DNA from: Gammaproteobacteria bacterium
GTDB taxonomy: Bacteria > Pseudomonadota > Gammaproteobacteria > Eutrophobiales > Eutrophobiaceae
Reading direction: 5' to 3'
NCBI GenBank assembly: GCA_012103475.1
Contig: WLWS01000001.1
Span: 62,001-126,000, forward strand
DNA: 64,000 bases
Shown in pieces: positions 18,853 through 28,284 of the stretch (its first letter is position 1; every line of letters begins with the position of its first letter). Position numbers and translations under genes: made by a program. A model generated the notes under the pieces. That model saw nothing but the letters and a program-made list of their open reading frames with translations. It searched no databases and was not told the DNA's origin.

Positions 18853-20307
18853 ATGACCATCTCTCGTAGAAAAATACTTTCAGGGCTTGGCATCACCACA
18901 ACTATCCTGTTATCGCCTCTGCAGCTTTTTGCAACTTCCCTGAAAGAGAAAATTGAGACCTTTAGAGACACTTTAAACGGAAAATTAATTACCAGGAACG
19001 ATAAAAATTACGAGCTCACCCGTTTGAGTTCTGTCTGGCAACAAGTGAAGCCGAAACAGTTTCCTGACTGTATTGTCCAGGCAAAGAACGTCGATGACGT
19101 AGTTGCCGCGGTAAATTTCGCCAGAACTAACCACAAGCAAATCTCCATTCGCTGTGGCGGACACAGCTATTACTCTTCGTTTTTACAAAACGACAAATTG
19201 ATGCTGGACGTCTCATCACTTCGAGAGGTCAGTATTGACACCGGGAAACGCCAGGCTCGAGTGCAAGTTGCCATGCGTTCCGTCGACTTCATGGCAGAGA
19301 TTGCCAAACATGGTTTCAGTTTTCCGGCCGCCCATTGTGGCAATGTCCCTCTTGGTGGTTTTTTGCTGGGCGGGGGTGCCGGATGGAACGGTGAAGCCTG
19401 GGGTGGTATGTCCTGTTTTAATATTAGTGAAGTTGAAGTGGTGACTGCACAAGGACAGCTGATCCGTGCTAATGCAGAGCAAAATTCAGATTATTACTGG
19501 GCAGCCCGGGGTGCGAGACCGAATTTCTTCGGTGTGGTGACCGAGTTTGTGCTCGATCTCTATGCAGAACCCAAGGTTATCCTAACCACAACACTGATCT
19601 GGGAAGTCAGTCGCGCAAAAGACGTGGCCGACTGGCTGGAGGCACATATCCGTTCGATGCCTGAGAATGTAGAAGCCTTGTTTATTCTGACTCAGAATCC
19701 TGATCCTAAACACGAAGCTGGAGAAGAGCGAGTTTGCATTGTTCAGGTTTCTGCTTTTAGCGACACCGAAGCTGAGGCGCGTCAGGCCTTGGCTCCCCTG
19801 TCGAGTTCTGCTATGACGGATGATTGTCTGGCAAAAACTGAGTATGCATCAACGCCCATAGCAAGTTTGTATGAATGGGATGCGATGGCTTACCCTCAAT
19901 GGCGCTGGGATGTCGATCACCTGTGGTCCGATGATAGTGCTGGCGACGTGGTTGAGAAAGTTATCCAGCATACAAGAGACATGCCTTCAACCCGTTCATC
20001 CATTCTGTTATTGTTAAAACCACATACAAAAGAGTTGCCAGATGCGGCCTTTTCTATGATTGGCTCGCTTTATATAGCCTGCTATGCAATCTGGGGAAGT
20101 CCTGATGAAGATATCCCTAATAACAACTGGGTAAAAAAGACGATGACTTTACTGAAAGAAAATACAAAAGGTCATTATGTAAATGAAAGTAACTATGCCG
20201 ACAACCCGGAACGCGCACGCGGTTCTTTTTCGGCTGAGAGTCTGCAGAAGTTGAAACGACTTTCCTCAAAACATGACCCTGAACATTTGTTTCATTCTTA
20301 TTTATAA
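18853..20307 (+). CDS. Tat-exported FAD-linked oxidase, berberine-bridge-enzyme type
   Basis: A 484-residue flavoprotein with a probable twin-arginine signal (SRRKILSGLG, then a hydrophobic stretch). The FAD domain follows: PDCIVQAKNVDDVVAAV, CGGHSYYSSF and LGGGAGW. His104 in GGHSY is the expected covalent FAD attachment site, and Cys164 in AAHCGNVPLGG is a candidate second attachment, as in bicovalent BBE-like enzymes. The C-terminal BBE element NESNYAD is present. Such enzymes oxidise alcohols, sugars or other reduced carbon using oxygen or another acceptor. It is grouped with a secreted SnoaL-like protein and a TetR regulator, opposite a TonB receptor. Substrate unknown. Confidence 0.88.
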   Translation: MTISRRKILSGLGITTTILLSPLQLFATSLKEKIETFRDTLNGKLITRNDKNYELTRLSSVWQQVKPKQFPDCIVQAKNVDDVVAAVNFARTNHKQISIRCGGHSYYSSFLQNDKLMLDVSSLREVSIDTGKRQARVQVAMRSVDFMAEIAKHGFSFPAAHCGNVPLGGFLLGGGAGWNGEAWGGMSCFNISEVEVVTAQGQLIRANAEQNSDYYWAARGARPNFFGVVTEFVLDLYAEPKVILTTTLIWEVSRAKDVADWLEAHIRSMPENVEALFILTQNPDPKHEAGEERVCIVQVSAFSDTEAEARQALAPLSSSAMTDDCLAKTEYASTPIASLYEWDAMAYPQWRWDVDHLWSDDSAGDVVEKVIQHTRDMPSTRSSILLLLKPHTKELPDAAFSMIGSLYIACYAIWGSPDEDIPNNNWVKKTMTLLKENTKGHYVNESNYADNPERARGSFSAESLQKLKRLSSKHDPEHLFHSYL

Positions 20308-20338
20308 TTTTTGTTTTTTCTTATAAGAACTGAAAGGT

Positions 20339-20950
20339 ATGGCCAAGGTACACGCAGGCGCGACAAAACAGGAAAAAAGGCAAGCACGTAAAACGCAAAT
20401 TATCGATGCGGCCCTGAAGATACTGGCTTTCGAAGGTGCTTCAAGTTTTACATTAAGAAATGTTGCTGACAAAACTGGCGTCACTCTGGGGGCAGTACAG
20501 TACTATTTCAAAACCAAAAGCGACCTGCTGCTGGCACTGACAGAATACAAACTACAGCTGGATTATACTGCAACTGAAGAAGCCCGAAATAAATCCACTC
20601 TCTCTGTAGAAGATGAGTTCACCGCAGTCATAAATTTGCTCCTGCGCGACAATAAGAAACCTCTGATCTACGGCCTTGATTTCCAGTTGTTCGCCCTGGC
20701 CTGTTCTGACAGTACTGCGGCAGACTGCGTTGACAAATTTTATCGCACCGTCAGAGAATGGATGGAAAGCCTGATACATGCGCTAAATCCGAAATTATCT
20801 GAATCCGAGTGTCGTCGCAGAACAGTCGTCATTTTAGCCATGCTCGAAGGTCTGATGCAGGTCTTGTACCGTGACAAGCGTAATAAAAAAGACTTCGGCG
20901 AAGTTGAAGAAATGATACGGATAGAAGCACTAAGAATTGCACAATCATAA
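20339..20950 (+). CDS. TetR-family transcriptional regulator
   Basis: A 203-residue regulator. The N-terminal helix-turn-helix domain (TQIIDAALKILAFEGASSFTLRNVADKTGVTLGAVQYYFKTKSDLL) is the TetR signature; the C-terminal region is an all-helical ligand-binding domain with two cysteines (ACSDSTAADC). It begins 31 bases after the BBE-oxidase gene on the same strand, so it probably autoregulates this operon and possibly the divergent TonB receptor. Ligand unknown. It ends 32 bases before the convergent end of the next TonB receptor. Confidence 0.92.
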   Translation: MAKVHAGATKQEKRQARKTQIIDAALKILAFEGASSFTLRNVADKTGVTLGAVQYYFKTKSDLLLALTEYKLQLDYTATEEARNKSTLSVEDEFTAVINLLLRDNKKPLIYGLDFQLFALACSDSTAADCVDKFYRTVREWMESLIHALNPKLSESECRRRTVVILAMLEGLMQVLYRDKRNKKDFGEVEEMIRIEALRIAQS

Positions 20951-20982
20951 GTCCGCCGGAGTTGATGATTGGAAATCAGCGA

Positions 20983-23025
20983 CTAAAACTCGTACTTCGC
21001 AGTAAACCTGAAAGTGCGTTCTTCAAAGGGATGAAAATGAATGTCTTCAACCGGATTTATTTCACCTGCTAATTGCGACTCAAAAAGAAAGGCCACATCA
21101 TCATCCTTGCTATCGAGCAGATTTAGAACATCCAGTCCCAGGCTGAATTTGCCAAAATTCCTGGAGAGTCCAAGATTGAACAAAGTAGAATCGTCTTTCT
21201 TGACTGAGCCGTCTTCAAGCAATGGCGCATCGCCAAAGTGACGCAATCGTAAGCTCGCTGTCCAGCCGTCGTCTATGAGTATCGTTGCGCCGGCACTCGC
21301 GGTTTGACCGTGTGCATCCGGTATTTTGTTCTGCCCGTTTGGCAGACCTTTGAATTCCGCTTCAGTTTTGGTGTAAGTCGCATCTAAGGTTAGCCAGTCG
21401 TTAACAATCCAGAAAGCGGAGAACTCAAGACCATAACGTTGTGTCGCATCATTGGGTTCCGAAGTTCCAGCATCACCGACAAATAAAAGTTCAGAATCCA
21501 GTTCCATCCAGAACCCTGCCAGCGTCAGTATTAAACCTTCTATCCATTCACTGCGAAAACCAATTTCTGCGCCTTCCGCTTTTACCAGAGTATCGACAGG
21601 GTCAACTGCAGCTCCGCTCGCCGGGTCGATGCTAATCACTGAACCACGCACATCGTTGGAATGAAAACCGATGCCATAATTAGCATAAAACTCCAGTTCA
21701 TCATCAAACTGATAGGCTAATCCGACTTTCGGTTGTATCAAGGAATCATTGTCACTGCCCGAATTTTCAGCAAGCAGGGCCTTGACGTCAAAATCGTAAT
21801 AATCCCAGCGCAGACCGACAGTGGCACGCAGTTTCTCAGTAAGTTCCACCTTGCTTTCAGCAAACAAACTCAAACTGAACTCCTCAACTGAGTCCTCTCG
21901 AACCGAGGCGATGCGTGTTCTCGCAAGCGTATTAAACAGATTCACTTCCTGAATATCGTCATAACGCATTTCCATGCCCAGATGGTGGTTTGTTGTAAAC
22001 CCCATAAAAAGGCTCTCAATATCGTAGTCCGCTGTAAGACCATAAATCCAGCGCTGATCCTCTTGCTCAAATTCGTCACCATTCAGCGGATCGTTAAGAA
22101 AATAAGTCGGGTTATTTATCAGATTCATTTCGTAGTAGGAGACATAGGCAGATAAAGTAAGATCGTCCAGGCCCAGGTGCGCAATCAGACTATAACGACT
22201 GGAATCACCGCCGAGATCCGGATCAATAAAGCCAAACCGGTCTATGCTGCCATTCACCACTGCGCGCTGCGGCACCTGATTGGTGGCGTTCCACTCTGAG
22301 TCATATGCCATACCGATAAGCTGGGTCCGAAAACGTCCTATCTGTCCGGTATATTTAAGCAGAGCATTTATTTTCGCCAGATCCTGTTCCAGATCCCAGG
22401 GGCCATCACGCAATTGAATTTCTCCAGCGTAAAGCAAATTCCCGTTGGCGAGTTCAACAGAATTGGCGCCGACGAAGCGATAGTCTTCCTGATTACTCGC
22501 GCTAAACTCAATAAAACCACTGTCAAGACTGTCGTAAGTTTTAAACTTGACTCCGCCGGCCGCTGAAAAGTCGCCCATCTCGGCATAGTAAGGCCCTTTT
22601 CGAAAGGCTACTGTTTCAACGATTTCCGGGATAATGATATTAATATCGAGATAGCCGGAGGCATGTGCGTGAGAACGCATGTCTATCTGCATACCATCCA
22701 CACGTCCGGAAAAATCCGAACCATGATCAAGATTCATACCGCGTAGAAAATACTGGTTGGCTTTTCCGGGTCCGCTATGCTGTGTCGCGATCATTCCCGG
22801 TACAACTTCAACCAGCTCACCCACCCTGAGCAGAGGTCGGGTTGAAAAATCGGCATAACCAACCAGACCCTGAGAAGCGGAATCCGCGTCGCCTATCAAG
22901 TCGAAAGCCCTGCCCCAGACTGTCACTTCCTCAATAGTCTCCGTATCCGCGCAAATCGACGTATTACATAGGGACAGAAGTAGAAATAAAGCGAATCCAA
23001 ACTTATTTTCATTACAGTTCAGCAT
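20983..23025 (-). CDS. TonB-dependent outer-membrane receptor, possibly metal-chelate
   Basis: About 680 residues. I prefer the ATG at 23025, which gives a normal signal peptide (FGFALFLLLSLCNTSICA); the TTG at 23067 in the track adds a polar extension. The plug shows EEVTVWGRAFDLIG, VGELVEVVPGMIATQHSGPGKANQYFLRG and FRKGPYYAEMGDFSAAGG, and the barrel ends EERTFRFTAKYEF. Unlike the other receptors in the window, the plug has a DHGSDFSGRVDGMQIDMRSHAHASGYLD segment that is rich in His and Asp. The gene is divergent from a HupE/UreJ permease, which suggests a joint outer/inner-membrane route for nickel or cobalt; this is inference from gene context and ligand-like residues. Confidence 0.9.
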   Translation of the reverse strand: MLNCNENKFGFALFLLLSLCNTSICADTETIEEVTVWGRAFDLIGDADSASQGLVGYADFSTRPLLRVGELVEVVPGMIATQHSGPGKANQYFLRGMNLDHGSDFSGRVDGMQIDMRSHAHASGYLDINIIIPEIVETVAFRKGPYYAEMGDFSAAGGVKFKTYDSLDSGFIEFSASNQEDYRFVGANSVELANGNLLYAGEIQLRDGPWDLEQDLAKINALLKYTGQIGRFRTQLIGMAYDSEWNATNQVPQRAVVNGSIDRFGFIDPDLGGDSSRYSLIAHLGLDDLTLSAYVSYYEMNLINNPTYFLNDPLNGDEFEQEDQRWIYGLTADYDIESLFMGFTTNHHLGMEMRYDDIQEVNLFNTLARTRIASVREDSVEEFSLSLFAESKVELTEKLRATVGLRWDYYDFDVKALLAENSGSDNDSLIQPKVGLAYQFDDELEFYANYGIGFHSNDVRGSVISIDPASGAAVDPVDTLVKAEGAEIGFRSEWIEGLILTLAGFWMELDSELLFVGDAGTSEPNDATQRYGLEFSAFWIVNDWLTLDATYTKTEAEFKGLPNGQNKIPDAHGQTASAGATILIDDGWTASLRLRHFGDAPLLEDGSVKKDDSTLFNLGLSRNFGKFSLGLDVLNLLDSKDDDVAFLFESQLAGEINPVEDIHFHPFEERTFRFTAKYEF

Positions 23026-23157
23026 TTGCAAATTCGAATATAGCCATTCTCCTGAGGCGTAATACAATACATGAGCAAGCTAGCCAAGTCATTGATCGGA
23101 AACAATGTGCTCGATTCTAAATGCTAATAATTGATTTTAATAAGCAAGGATAAAACT

Positions 23158-23763
23158 ATGCAAAAACACAAACTCTCAAGAATACTATTTGGGCTTACAG
23201 TATCTCTGCTACCCGGTTTGGTTTTTGCCCATCATCCAAATGGCTACCAATTGCCTGCTTCGATGATGGAGGGTCTTTTATCCGGGCTCGGACATCCTGT
23301 GATTGGTCCTGAACATCTGGCTTTTATAATCGGTATTGGCATTCTTGCTCATGCACTGCGTCAGCGGATTCTGATTCCGGCTGTTTTTATCACCAGCGCA
23401 CTTCTTGGAACAATATTACACCTGAACAAGATTAATATTCCTCAGGTCGAAGCAATGATTGCTATATCTGTTGCCCTGCTCGGTTTGATACTATTTTGTA
23501 ACTGGCTTAAGAAACCTGCAGCGATTGCTCTTGCCCTCGGCGGTATCCTGCACGGCTATGCCTATGCAGAATCAATCGTTGGCGCCGAGACTACTCCCCT
23601 TGTCGCTTATCTTACTGGCTCCAGCCTTGTGCAATTATTAATTTGCGGTCTGGTAATCCTGATTTGTCAGGCAATTAATAAATCAAAACGCCTGTCGATA
23701 AACCCGTTATCAAAAGTCTACGGGTTGATTGCTGTGTTTGGTGGAGCTTATTTGCTGGTCTAG
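23158..23763 (+). CDS. HupE/UreJ-family membrane permease (nickel/cobalt type)
   Basis: About 201 residues. The track begins at TTG 23131, but ATG 23158 is preceded by AAGGAT at a normal distance and begins the signal-like MQKHKLSRILFGLTVSLLPGLVFA, so I chose it. HupE/UreJ features are visible: mature N-terminal HHPN, GLGHPVIGPEHLAFIIG (the family HPxxGxDHL motif with Glu for Asp) and the second LHGYAYAES. About six transmembrane segments follow. The family transports nickel or cobalt, often as a secondary permease. Divergent from a His-rich TonB receptor. Its stop overlaps the stop of the convergent alpha/beta hydrolase gene by four bases. Confidence 0.85.
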   Translation: MQKHKLSRILFGLTVSLLPGLVFAHHPNGYQLPASMMEGLLSGLGHPVIGPEHLAFIIGIGILAHALRQRILIPAVFITSALLGTILHLNKINIPQVEAMIAISVALLGLILFCNWLKKPAAIALALGGILHGYAYAESIVGAETTPLVAYLTGSSLVQLLICGLVILICQAINKSKRLSINPLSKVYGLIAVFGGAYLLV

Positions 23764-24572
23764 TTCTGCAGAAATTTTTCTATTACTTCGACCAGAACAG
23801 CTGGTCTGGTATCCATAGCACGATGCCTCTCCCCGGTTAATACCTCGAGTTTCGACGTAGGCATCAGTGAATGTAAGTACTGTGCACTGATTTGAAAGGG
23901 TTCTGGAGAGGCTCCACCGAGAAGAATAAGACAGGGGAGAGAGAGCTCTCCCAGGCCTTTCTCAACGATTCGATATTCAAAGGCTGCCCGCAGCTCACGT
24001 CCCAGGGTTGAGGCCGCTGCGACGCGTTCCTGCCAGATCGAGGATTTTTTTAGTTCCGTTATCTCTTTTTCACTGACTCTTGGAAATCGTCGCAGGAAAA
24101 ATTCGGTTGCGGCTTCGTTTCCACCGTGTCCAAGAATTTTTTCCATTTCATCAACATCAGCTATGTCGATAAACTCACATTGACCTGTGACTGATAAAGG
24201 CGCCTCGTAAAGGATCAGATGGTCAATAGAATTACTGTGCTTTGTCAGAGTTGCCAGTGCAATTAGTGCCCCGTATGAATGCGCGACAAGATCTACCGCT
24301 TTGCCCTTGCCGAAATGATTCAGAATACTATGAAGGTCTTCTATTTCATTTTGCAGTGAATAGAGATCAGCGTCAGTGCTTTTGCCTCTGCCGCGTCTGT
24401 CATATTCTATAACCTGCCTGTCTGCGACAAAAGCATCCGCTACTTTGCCCCAGCGTCTCGCCGAAGCTGCTGTACCATGCATAAAAATGATAGGCTTACC
24501 GCTGCCTCTTGAGACTACGTTTATCGAGACTTGTTTTGAAGATTGAATATTTACTGCTGATGCGTGTTCCAT
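23760..24572 (-). CDS. Alpha/beta-fold hydrolase
   Basis: A 270-residue cytoplasmic alpha/beta hydrolase. The oxyanion element HGTAAS, the family turn DRRGRGKS, nucleophile Ser in VAHSYGAL and a likely catalytic His in GERHRAMDTRP are all visible. Such enzymes cleave esters, lactones, epoxides or C-C bonds; which one is not clear. It is the last gene of a five-gene minus-strand operon that starts with hyuA and includes a StyA-like monooxygenase and an ABM protein, so it probably acts on an oxygenated intermediate of the same pathway. The gap to the preceding ABM gene is 45 bases. Confidence 0.88.
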   Translation of the reverse strand: MEHASAVNIQSSKQVSINVVSRGSGKPIIFMHGTAASARRWGKVADAFVADRQVIEYDRRGRGKSTDADLYSLQNEIEDLHSILNHFGKGKAVDLVAHSYGALIALATLTKHSNSIDHLILYEAPLSVTGQCEFIDIADVDEMEKILGHGGNEAATEFFLRRFPRVSEKEITELKKSSIWQERVAAASTLGRELRAAFEYRIVEKGLGELSLPCLILLGGASPEPFQISAQYLHSLMPTSKLEVLTGERHRAMDTRPAVLVEVIEKFLQN

Positions 24573-24617
24573 GCCCTCAATGTAAACAGGCTGGCGCGCT
24601 ATTACAACAGTTTAAGT

Positions 24618-24905
24618 TTAAACACGTTCGAAGAAACGAATGGTGGGTTCAGCGGCAGCAAGACTCATTAGTTTTTCCATATCACCACGTTCACCACGCC
24701 AGGCCAGGTATTTCTCATAGGCAGATTTTGATGCCCATTCTTCTATCATAAATACGGTATTCTGGATTTCGGCTTCAGTATGGAGATCAACCCGAATACA
24801 ACCCTCAAAGGCGCGTGTATCTGCCAGAGTCTCGGTAAACAAAGCAAGCAAATCGTTCTTTTTTCCTTCTTTTGCCTGTACGTCAAAGGTAATTACTATG
24901 CTCAT
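24618..24905 (-). CDS. ABM-domain (YgiN-like) small protein
   Basis: A 95-residue single-domain protein of the antibiotic-biosynthesis monooxygenase fold (dimeric alpha-beta barrel): KEGKKNDLLALFTETLADTRAFEGCIRVDLH, then FMIEEWASKSAYEKYLAW. Family members are cofactor-free quinone-forming monooxygenases or small accessory proteins. Encoded between a StyA-like monooxygenase and an alpha/beta hydrolase, it could handle an oxygenated aromatic product, but this is inference. The spacing (29 bases after styA, 45 before the hydrolase) supports one operon. Confidence 0.85.
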   Translation of the reverse strand: MSIVITFDVQAKEGKKNDLLALFTETLADTRAFEGCIRVDLHTEAEIQNTVFMIEEWASKSAYEKYLAWRGERGDMEKLMSLAAAEPTIRFFERV

Positions 24906-24934
24906 ATTTCCATTCTGCTCTATTCGATAAATAG

Positions 24935-26191
24935 TTACACGCTAAATTCAGCAATAAGTTTGTCCGCCTCTTTGTCATCCCAGTACCAGGGATGAAACTT
25001 GTAAGCTTCGCCAATGCAGTTTACAAACTTTTTCGCCAGGCTTTGATTCTGACTCGCGGCCTGCATTAGCTTCTGCTGTACCGGGCCGGGTCCATCAAGT
25101 GCTGTTGAGGTAAATTTGAGATTGTACTGTGCGGTTTCCCAGTACTCATCAAAACAGCTCTGCATCCATTCGGCACTGAACTCTTTCTCGCCATGCGCGA
25201 CAATTTGATCAAATAATAAACCCATCCATTTTGATGCTCCGTTAAGACCCTGAGCAACAATCGGATCGTTTACTATCGCAGCGTCCGCAACCGCGTAAAC
25301 AGGTTTACCACTTGGTAATGTGCCAACCGGTTTACGCACTGTCGGTGGAATTCTGCCGCATACCCATTCTTTTTCAGGCGTGGTTTCAGAATCTTCAATG
25401 AGTTCATATATCAATGGTTGATTCTGCCGAATCCACTCCTTGCCCATCGCATATTGCTCAGCGACATCGGCCTTATTGTCGAACATATCCATGCCTGCAC
25501 CCGGTACAGCTTCAAACTGCACATAATGATGTTCTTCATCGGACTTGCTGAGAAAGGGTGCTTTTATGACTTCACCAACTCCGGCGATGACACTGTAGCG
25601 ACTCAATTGCTTATCACGAATGCCCGGCATATCATCGAGCTGACGATACATATCGCAGCCCTGCGTGTAGAACATCGCTACCTGTCTTTGTGGCTCACTA
25701 TAGCTTGTTTTGCTTTGGTCTTTTTCAAACATTTCCATGAACTGGCCACGACCTGCGGCAACGATCACCAGATCATGAGTTGTCGCCATGTTCTCCAGGG
25801 AATCTGTATCACATTTTTCGATCACCAGGCGACCACCACGTTTCTCAAACTCATCCAGCCATTGACCAAACTTCATGCGTAAGTCGATACATTGCGCCGG
25901 CTTGTCAAACTCACCGTCGATTACCATTAGCTTCTCGCCCTGCGGAGAAAAAACCGAAAAAAACACGTGTTGTATTTCACTGTAGCGACTGTGTTTCCAA
26001 AAACGCAATTCCAGATCGTCTTCAAAACTGACCGAGGGCCCGAATTGAATCGTCACCGGCCGCCCGGGACCGTTGGTAATTTGCTCAGCTGTCATATCAG
26101 AATACAGCGTCGGCTCGTAACCAGCGCGCAGAAGTGCGAATCCGAGTTGTAATCCGGCCTGACCTGCGCCAACAATTGCGATTTTTCTCAT
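24935..26191 (-). CDS. StyA-like FAD-dependent monooxygenase
   Basis: A 418-residue two-component flavin monooxygenase related to styrene/indole monooxygenase. It begins MRKIAIVGAGQAGLQLGFALLRAG (GxGxxG Rossmann motif), continues with AEQITNGPGRP and QFGPSVSFEDDLE (substrate/flavin region of StyA), and has VADAAIVNDPIVAQGLNGASKW, the second FAD contact. There is no NAD(P)H-binding motif, so a separate flavin reductase should supply reduced FAD; the reductase-MarR fusion at 36.1-37.1 kb is the obvious candidate. StyA enzymes epoxidise aryl alkenes or oxygenate indole. The third gene of the hyuA-hyuB operon. The true substrate is unknown. Confidence 0.88.
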   Translation of the reverse strand: MRKIAIVGAGQAGLQLGFALLRAGYEPTLYSDMTAEQITNGPGRPVTIQFGPSVSFEDDLELRFWKHSRYSEIQHVFFSVFSPQGEKLMVIDGEFDKPAQCIDLRMKFGQWLDEFEKRGGRLVIEKCDTDSLENMATTHDLVIVAAGRGQFMEMFEKDQSKTSYSEPQRQVAMFYTQGCDMYRQLDDMPGIRDKQLSRYSVIAGVGEVIKAPFLSKSDEEHHYVQFEAVPGAGMDMFDNKADVAEQYAMGKEWIRQNQPLIYELIEDSETTPEKEWVCGRIPPTVRKPVGTLPSGKPVYAVADAAIVNDPIVAQGLNGASKWMGLLFDQIVAHGEKEFSAEWMQSCFDEYWETAQYNLKFTSTALDGPGPVQQKLMQAASQNQSLAKKFVNCIGEAYKFHPWYWDDKEADKLIAEFSV

Positions 26192-26201
26192 AACTTTGTA
26201 C

Positions 26202-28280
26202 CTATCCCAGGTTGCTCAATAACTCCGGATAATCCTTGCGAGCATTATAATGACTGATATCGGGCGCTGTTTTCAGCGCACGAATGCGCATTTCATCTGC
26301 ATCGTCGAACTTAAGTGCCAATTGCGCCAATGGTCCAAGATCAACAGTACCAGCTTTCACACTTTTTGAAATCTTTACCCAGCTGCGTAAAGGTGCACCG
26401 ATTGCCGGCACGAATTCCAGCATGTCATCTTCCTTCAAATTCAGGCGTTTCGCGTCAGCCGGATTCAGGCTCGTCAGACGACAGCCACGATGGTCGTAAA
26501 CATCTTCCTTCGCCAGCGATATTTTAATCGTTTCTCTTGTTGCAGCCAGTTCCTTACGTCTGTTTTCAGTCGCTGCAGTATCGATACCACCATTTTTTAC
26601 AATCACACCGTATACATCACGGGCACGTGCTTCACTTACGTATTTCAGTGAGACATCTTGCAAGACACGTTCCGGATCTCTTTGCAGTGGATCGCCAACA
26701 CCACCACCGGCGGTCGCACGCATGATCACCAGATCATCACGCTGGAGCGGAAAAGACCGAACCTTGCCTGGCAAAGAGGAAGGCTCGACTGATTTGCCAT
26801 TGCGAATCACGCCGCAGGCGTTGAACCCGCCTTCAGCTGCGCCGGCGACACCCCAGTGTGGTATCACTGAAGCATCGGACATCACATTAAGCTGACTATT
26901 ATCGCTTAATACCCGTATACGCTGGGTGATGCCAAAACCACTGCGAAACTCACCGGCTCCTTCTCCATCACAAGTCACTTCGGTGCTTTCGATACGTAAG
27001 GGCTGTCGCTGCTCTGAACTTTCTACCGGATATATGCTGGGTACATCCCCGCCATCATAGGATGGACTGCCAGTGGTGCCATCGCTTCGACTGGTAGCGG
27101 GAAATCCGCCCTGCGGGTATTCATAAAGAATATGATGGCGGGCAGCAACTGGATCGTAACTGGTTATGTAAATGTGATTAATCGTTTCCATTGCACCACC
27201 ACCGGCATTTTCTGCTTGTACCTGACTGAAGATGCCGGAGACTGCTGACTGAATTTTCCGGTAAAGCTCCCAGACGCCGGCTACCGCACGTGGTGGATTA
27301 CAATTAACAACACTGCCTTCCGGTAGAATGAAATCTATCGGTCTGAAAGTACCACCATTTACCGGTGTATCTGGATCCAGCCAGGCCTTAACAACCACAA
27401 ATGCACCAGCCTGAGTGACCGCTGGACCTATATTCATCGGACCTTCGAATTCATCGGCGCTACCGGTAAAGTCAAAAGACAAAGTATCGTCTTTCACCGT
27501 CATACGAATACGCAGCGCTACCGGATCTGGCGTAATGCCGGTGCTATCGCAATAGTGCTCGACATAATACTCACCCGGTTCGAGCTTTTTTATTTCGTCT
27601 TTCAAGGTTTGTTCAGCCCGATCCAGTAAGGTATCGCGGCACAACTCAACCACATCAGTGCCATACTTGTCACATAATTCATTAATCTGCGCATCACCGA
27701 CACGCACACTATCGAGCATGGCCAGTGCGTTGCCTTCCTGCTCATCGGCGATACGAACGTTGGCAAAAAGAATATCCCAGAGATCCTGGTTTAACTCACC
27801 CTGATTTACCAGCTTTACCGGTGGAATGCGGACGCCCTCCTGATAAATCTCAGTGTCCTGCCCGGAAAAACTACCCGGGTTTGCACCACCCACATCAGAC
27901 CAGTGTGCACGCACAGTCTCAAACAAAATGATCTCACCGTCGATAAAATGTGGCTTATAAAATGCAATATCGTTCAGATGAGTACCACCAGTGTAAGGAT
28001 CGTTAAACATATACACATCACCGGGTTTCATTCTTCCACCGAACTTTTGCAATATCGGCGTCAAGCCAACCTGCAGGGAAAATACGTGCCCTGAAAAATC
28101 GCCTTCAGACATGGCGACCAGCTCGCCTGTCGGACTCAACAAAGCACAGGACAAATCCCGCGTGTCGTAAAGAATCGGTGCGAATGAAGTGCGGATCAGT
28201 GTTGCCCGCATATTGCGTACGGTGGTGATAAAGGAACCCTGTACAACTTCTACGGTAATTGGATCAGGTGTCGTGCTCAT
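26202..28280 (-). CDS. hyuB: Hydantoinase B/oxoprolinase-type subunit with C-terminal extension
   Basis: A 692-residue HyuB-family protein (VEVVQGSFITTVRNMRATLIRTSFAPI at the start, then DVYMFNDPYTGGTHLNDI). HyuB pairs with HyuA in ATP-dependent hydrolases (N-methylhydantoinase, 5-oxoprolinase) and in acetone/acetophenone carboxylases. The protein is longer than the usual 550-590 residues: after the conserved core the last 90-100 residues form LTSLNPADAKRLNLKEDDML and WVKISKSVKAGTVDLGP, reminiscent of a double-psi beta-barrel. The gene follows hyuA by four bases and precedes the StyA gene by ten. The combination with a flavin monooxygenase suggests hydrolysis or carboxylation of an oxidised intermediate (inference). 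Confidence 0.88.
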   Translation of the reverse strand: MSTTPDPITVEVVQGSFITTVRNMRATLIRTSFAPILYDTRDLSCALLSPTGELVAMSEGDFSGHVFSLQVGLTPILQKFGGRMKPGDVYMFNDPYTGGTHLNDIAFYKPHFIDGEIILFETVRAHWSDVGGANPGSFSGQDTEIYQEGVRIPPVKLVNQGELNQDLWDILFANVRIADEQEGNALAMLDSVRVGDAQINELCDKYGTDVVELCRDTLLDRAEQTLKDEIKKLEPGEYYVEHYCDSTGITPDPVALRIRMTVKDDTLSFDFTGSADEFEGPMNIGPAVTQAGAFVVVKAWLDPDTPVNGGTFRPIDFILPEGSVVNCNPPRAVAGVWELYRKIQSAVSGIFSQVQAENAGGGAMETINHIYITSYDPVAARHHILYEYPQGGFPATSRSDGTTGSPSYDGGDVPSIYPVESSEQRQPLRIESTEVTCDGEGAGEFRSGFGITQRIRVLSDNSQLNVMSDASVIPHWGVAGAAEGGFNACGVIRNGKSVEPSSLPGKVRSFPLQRDDLVIMRATAGGGVGDPLQRDPERVLQDVSLKYVSEARARDVYGVIVKNGGIDTAATENRRKELAATRETIKISLAKEDVYDHRGCRLTSLNPADAKRLNLKEDDMLEFVPAIGAPLRSWVKISKSVKAGTVDLGPLAQLALKFDDADEMRIRALKTAPDISHYNARKDYPELLSNLG

Positions 28281-28284
28281 AAAC

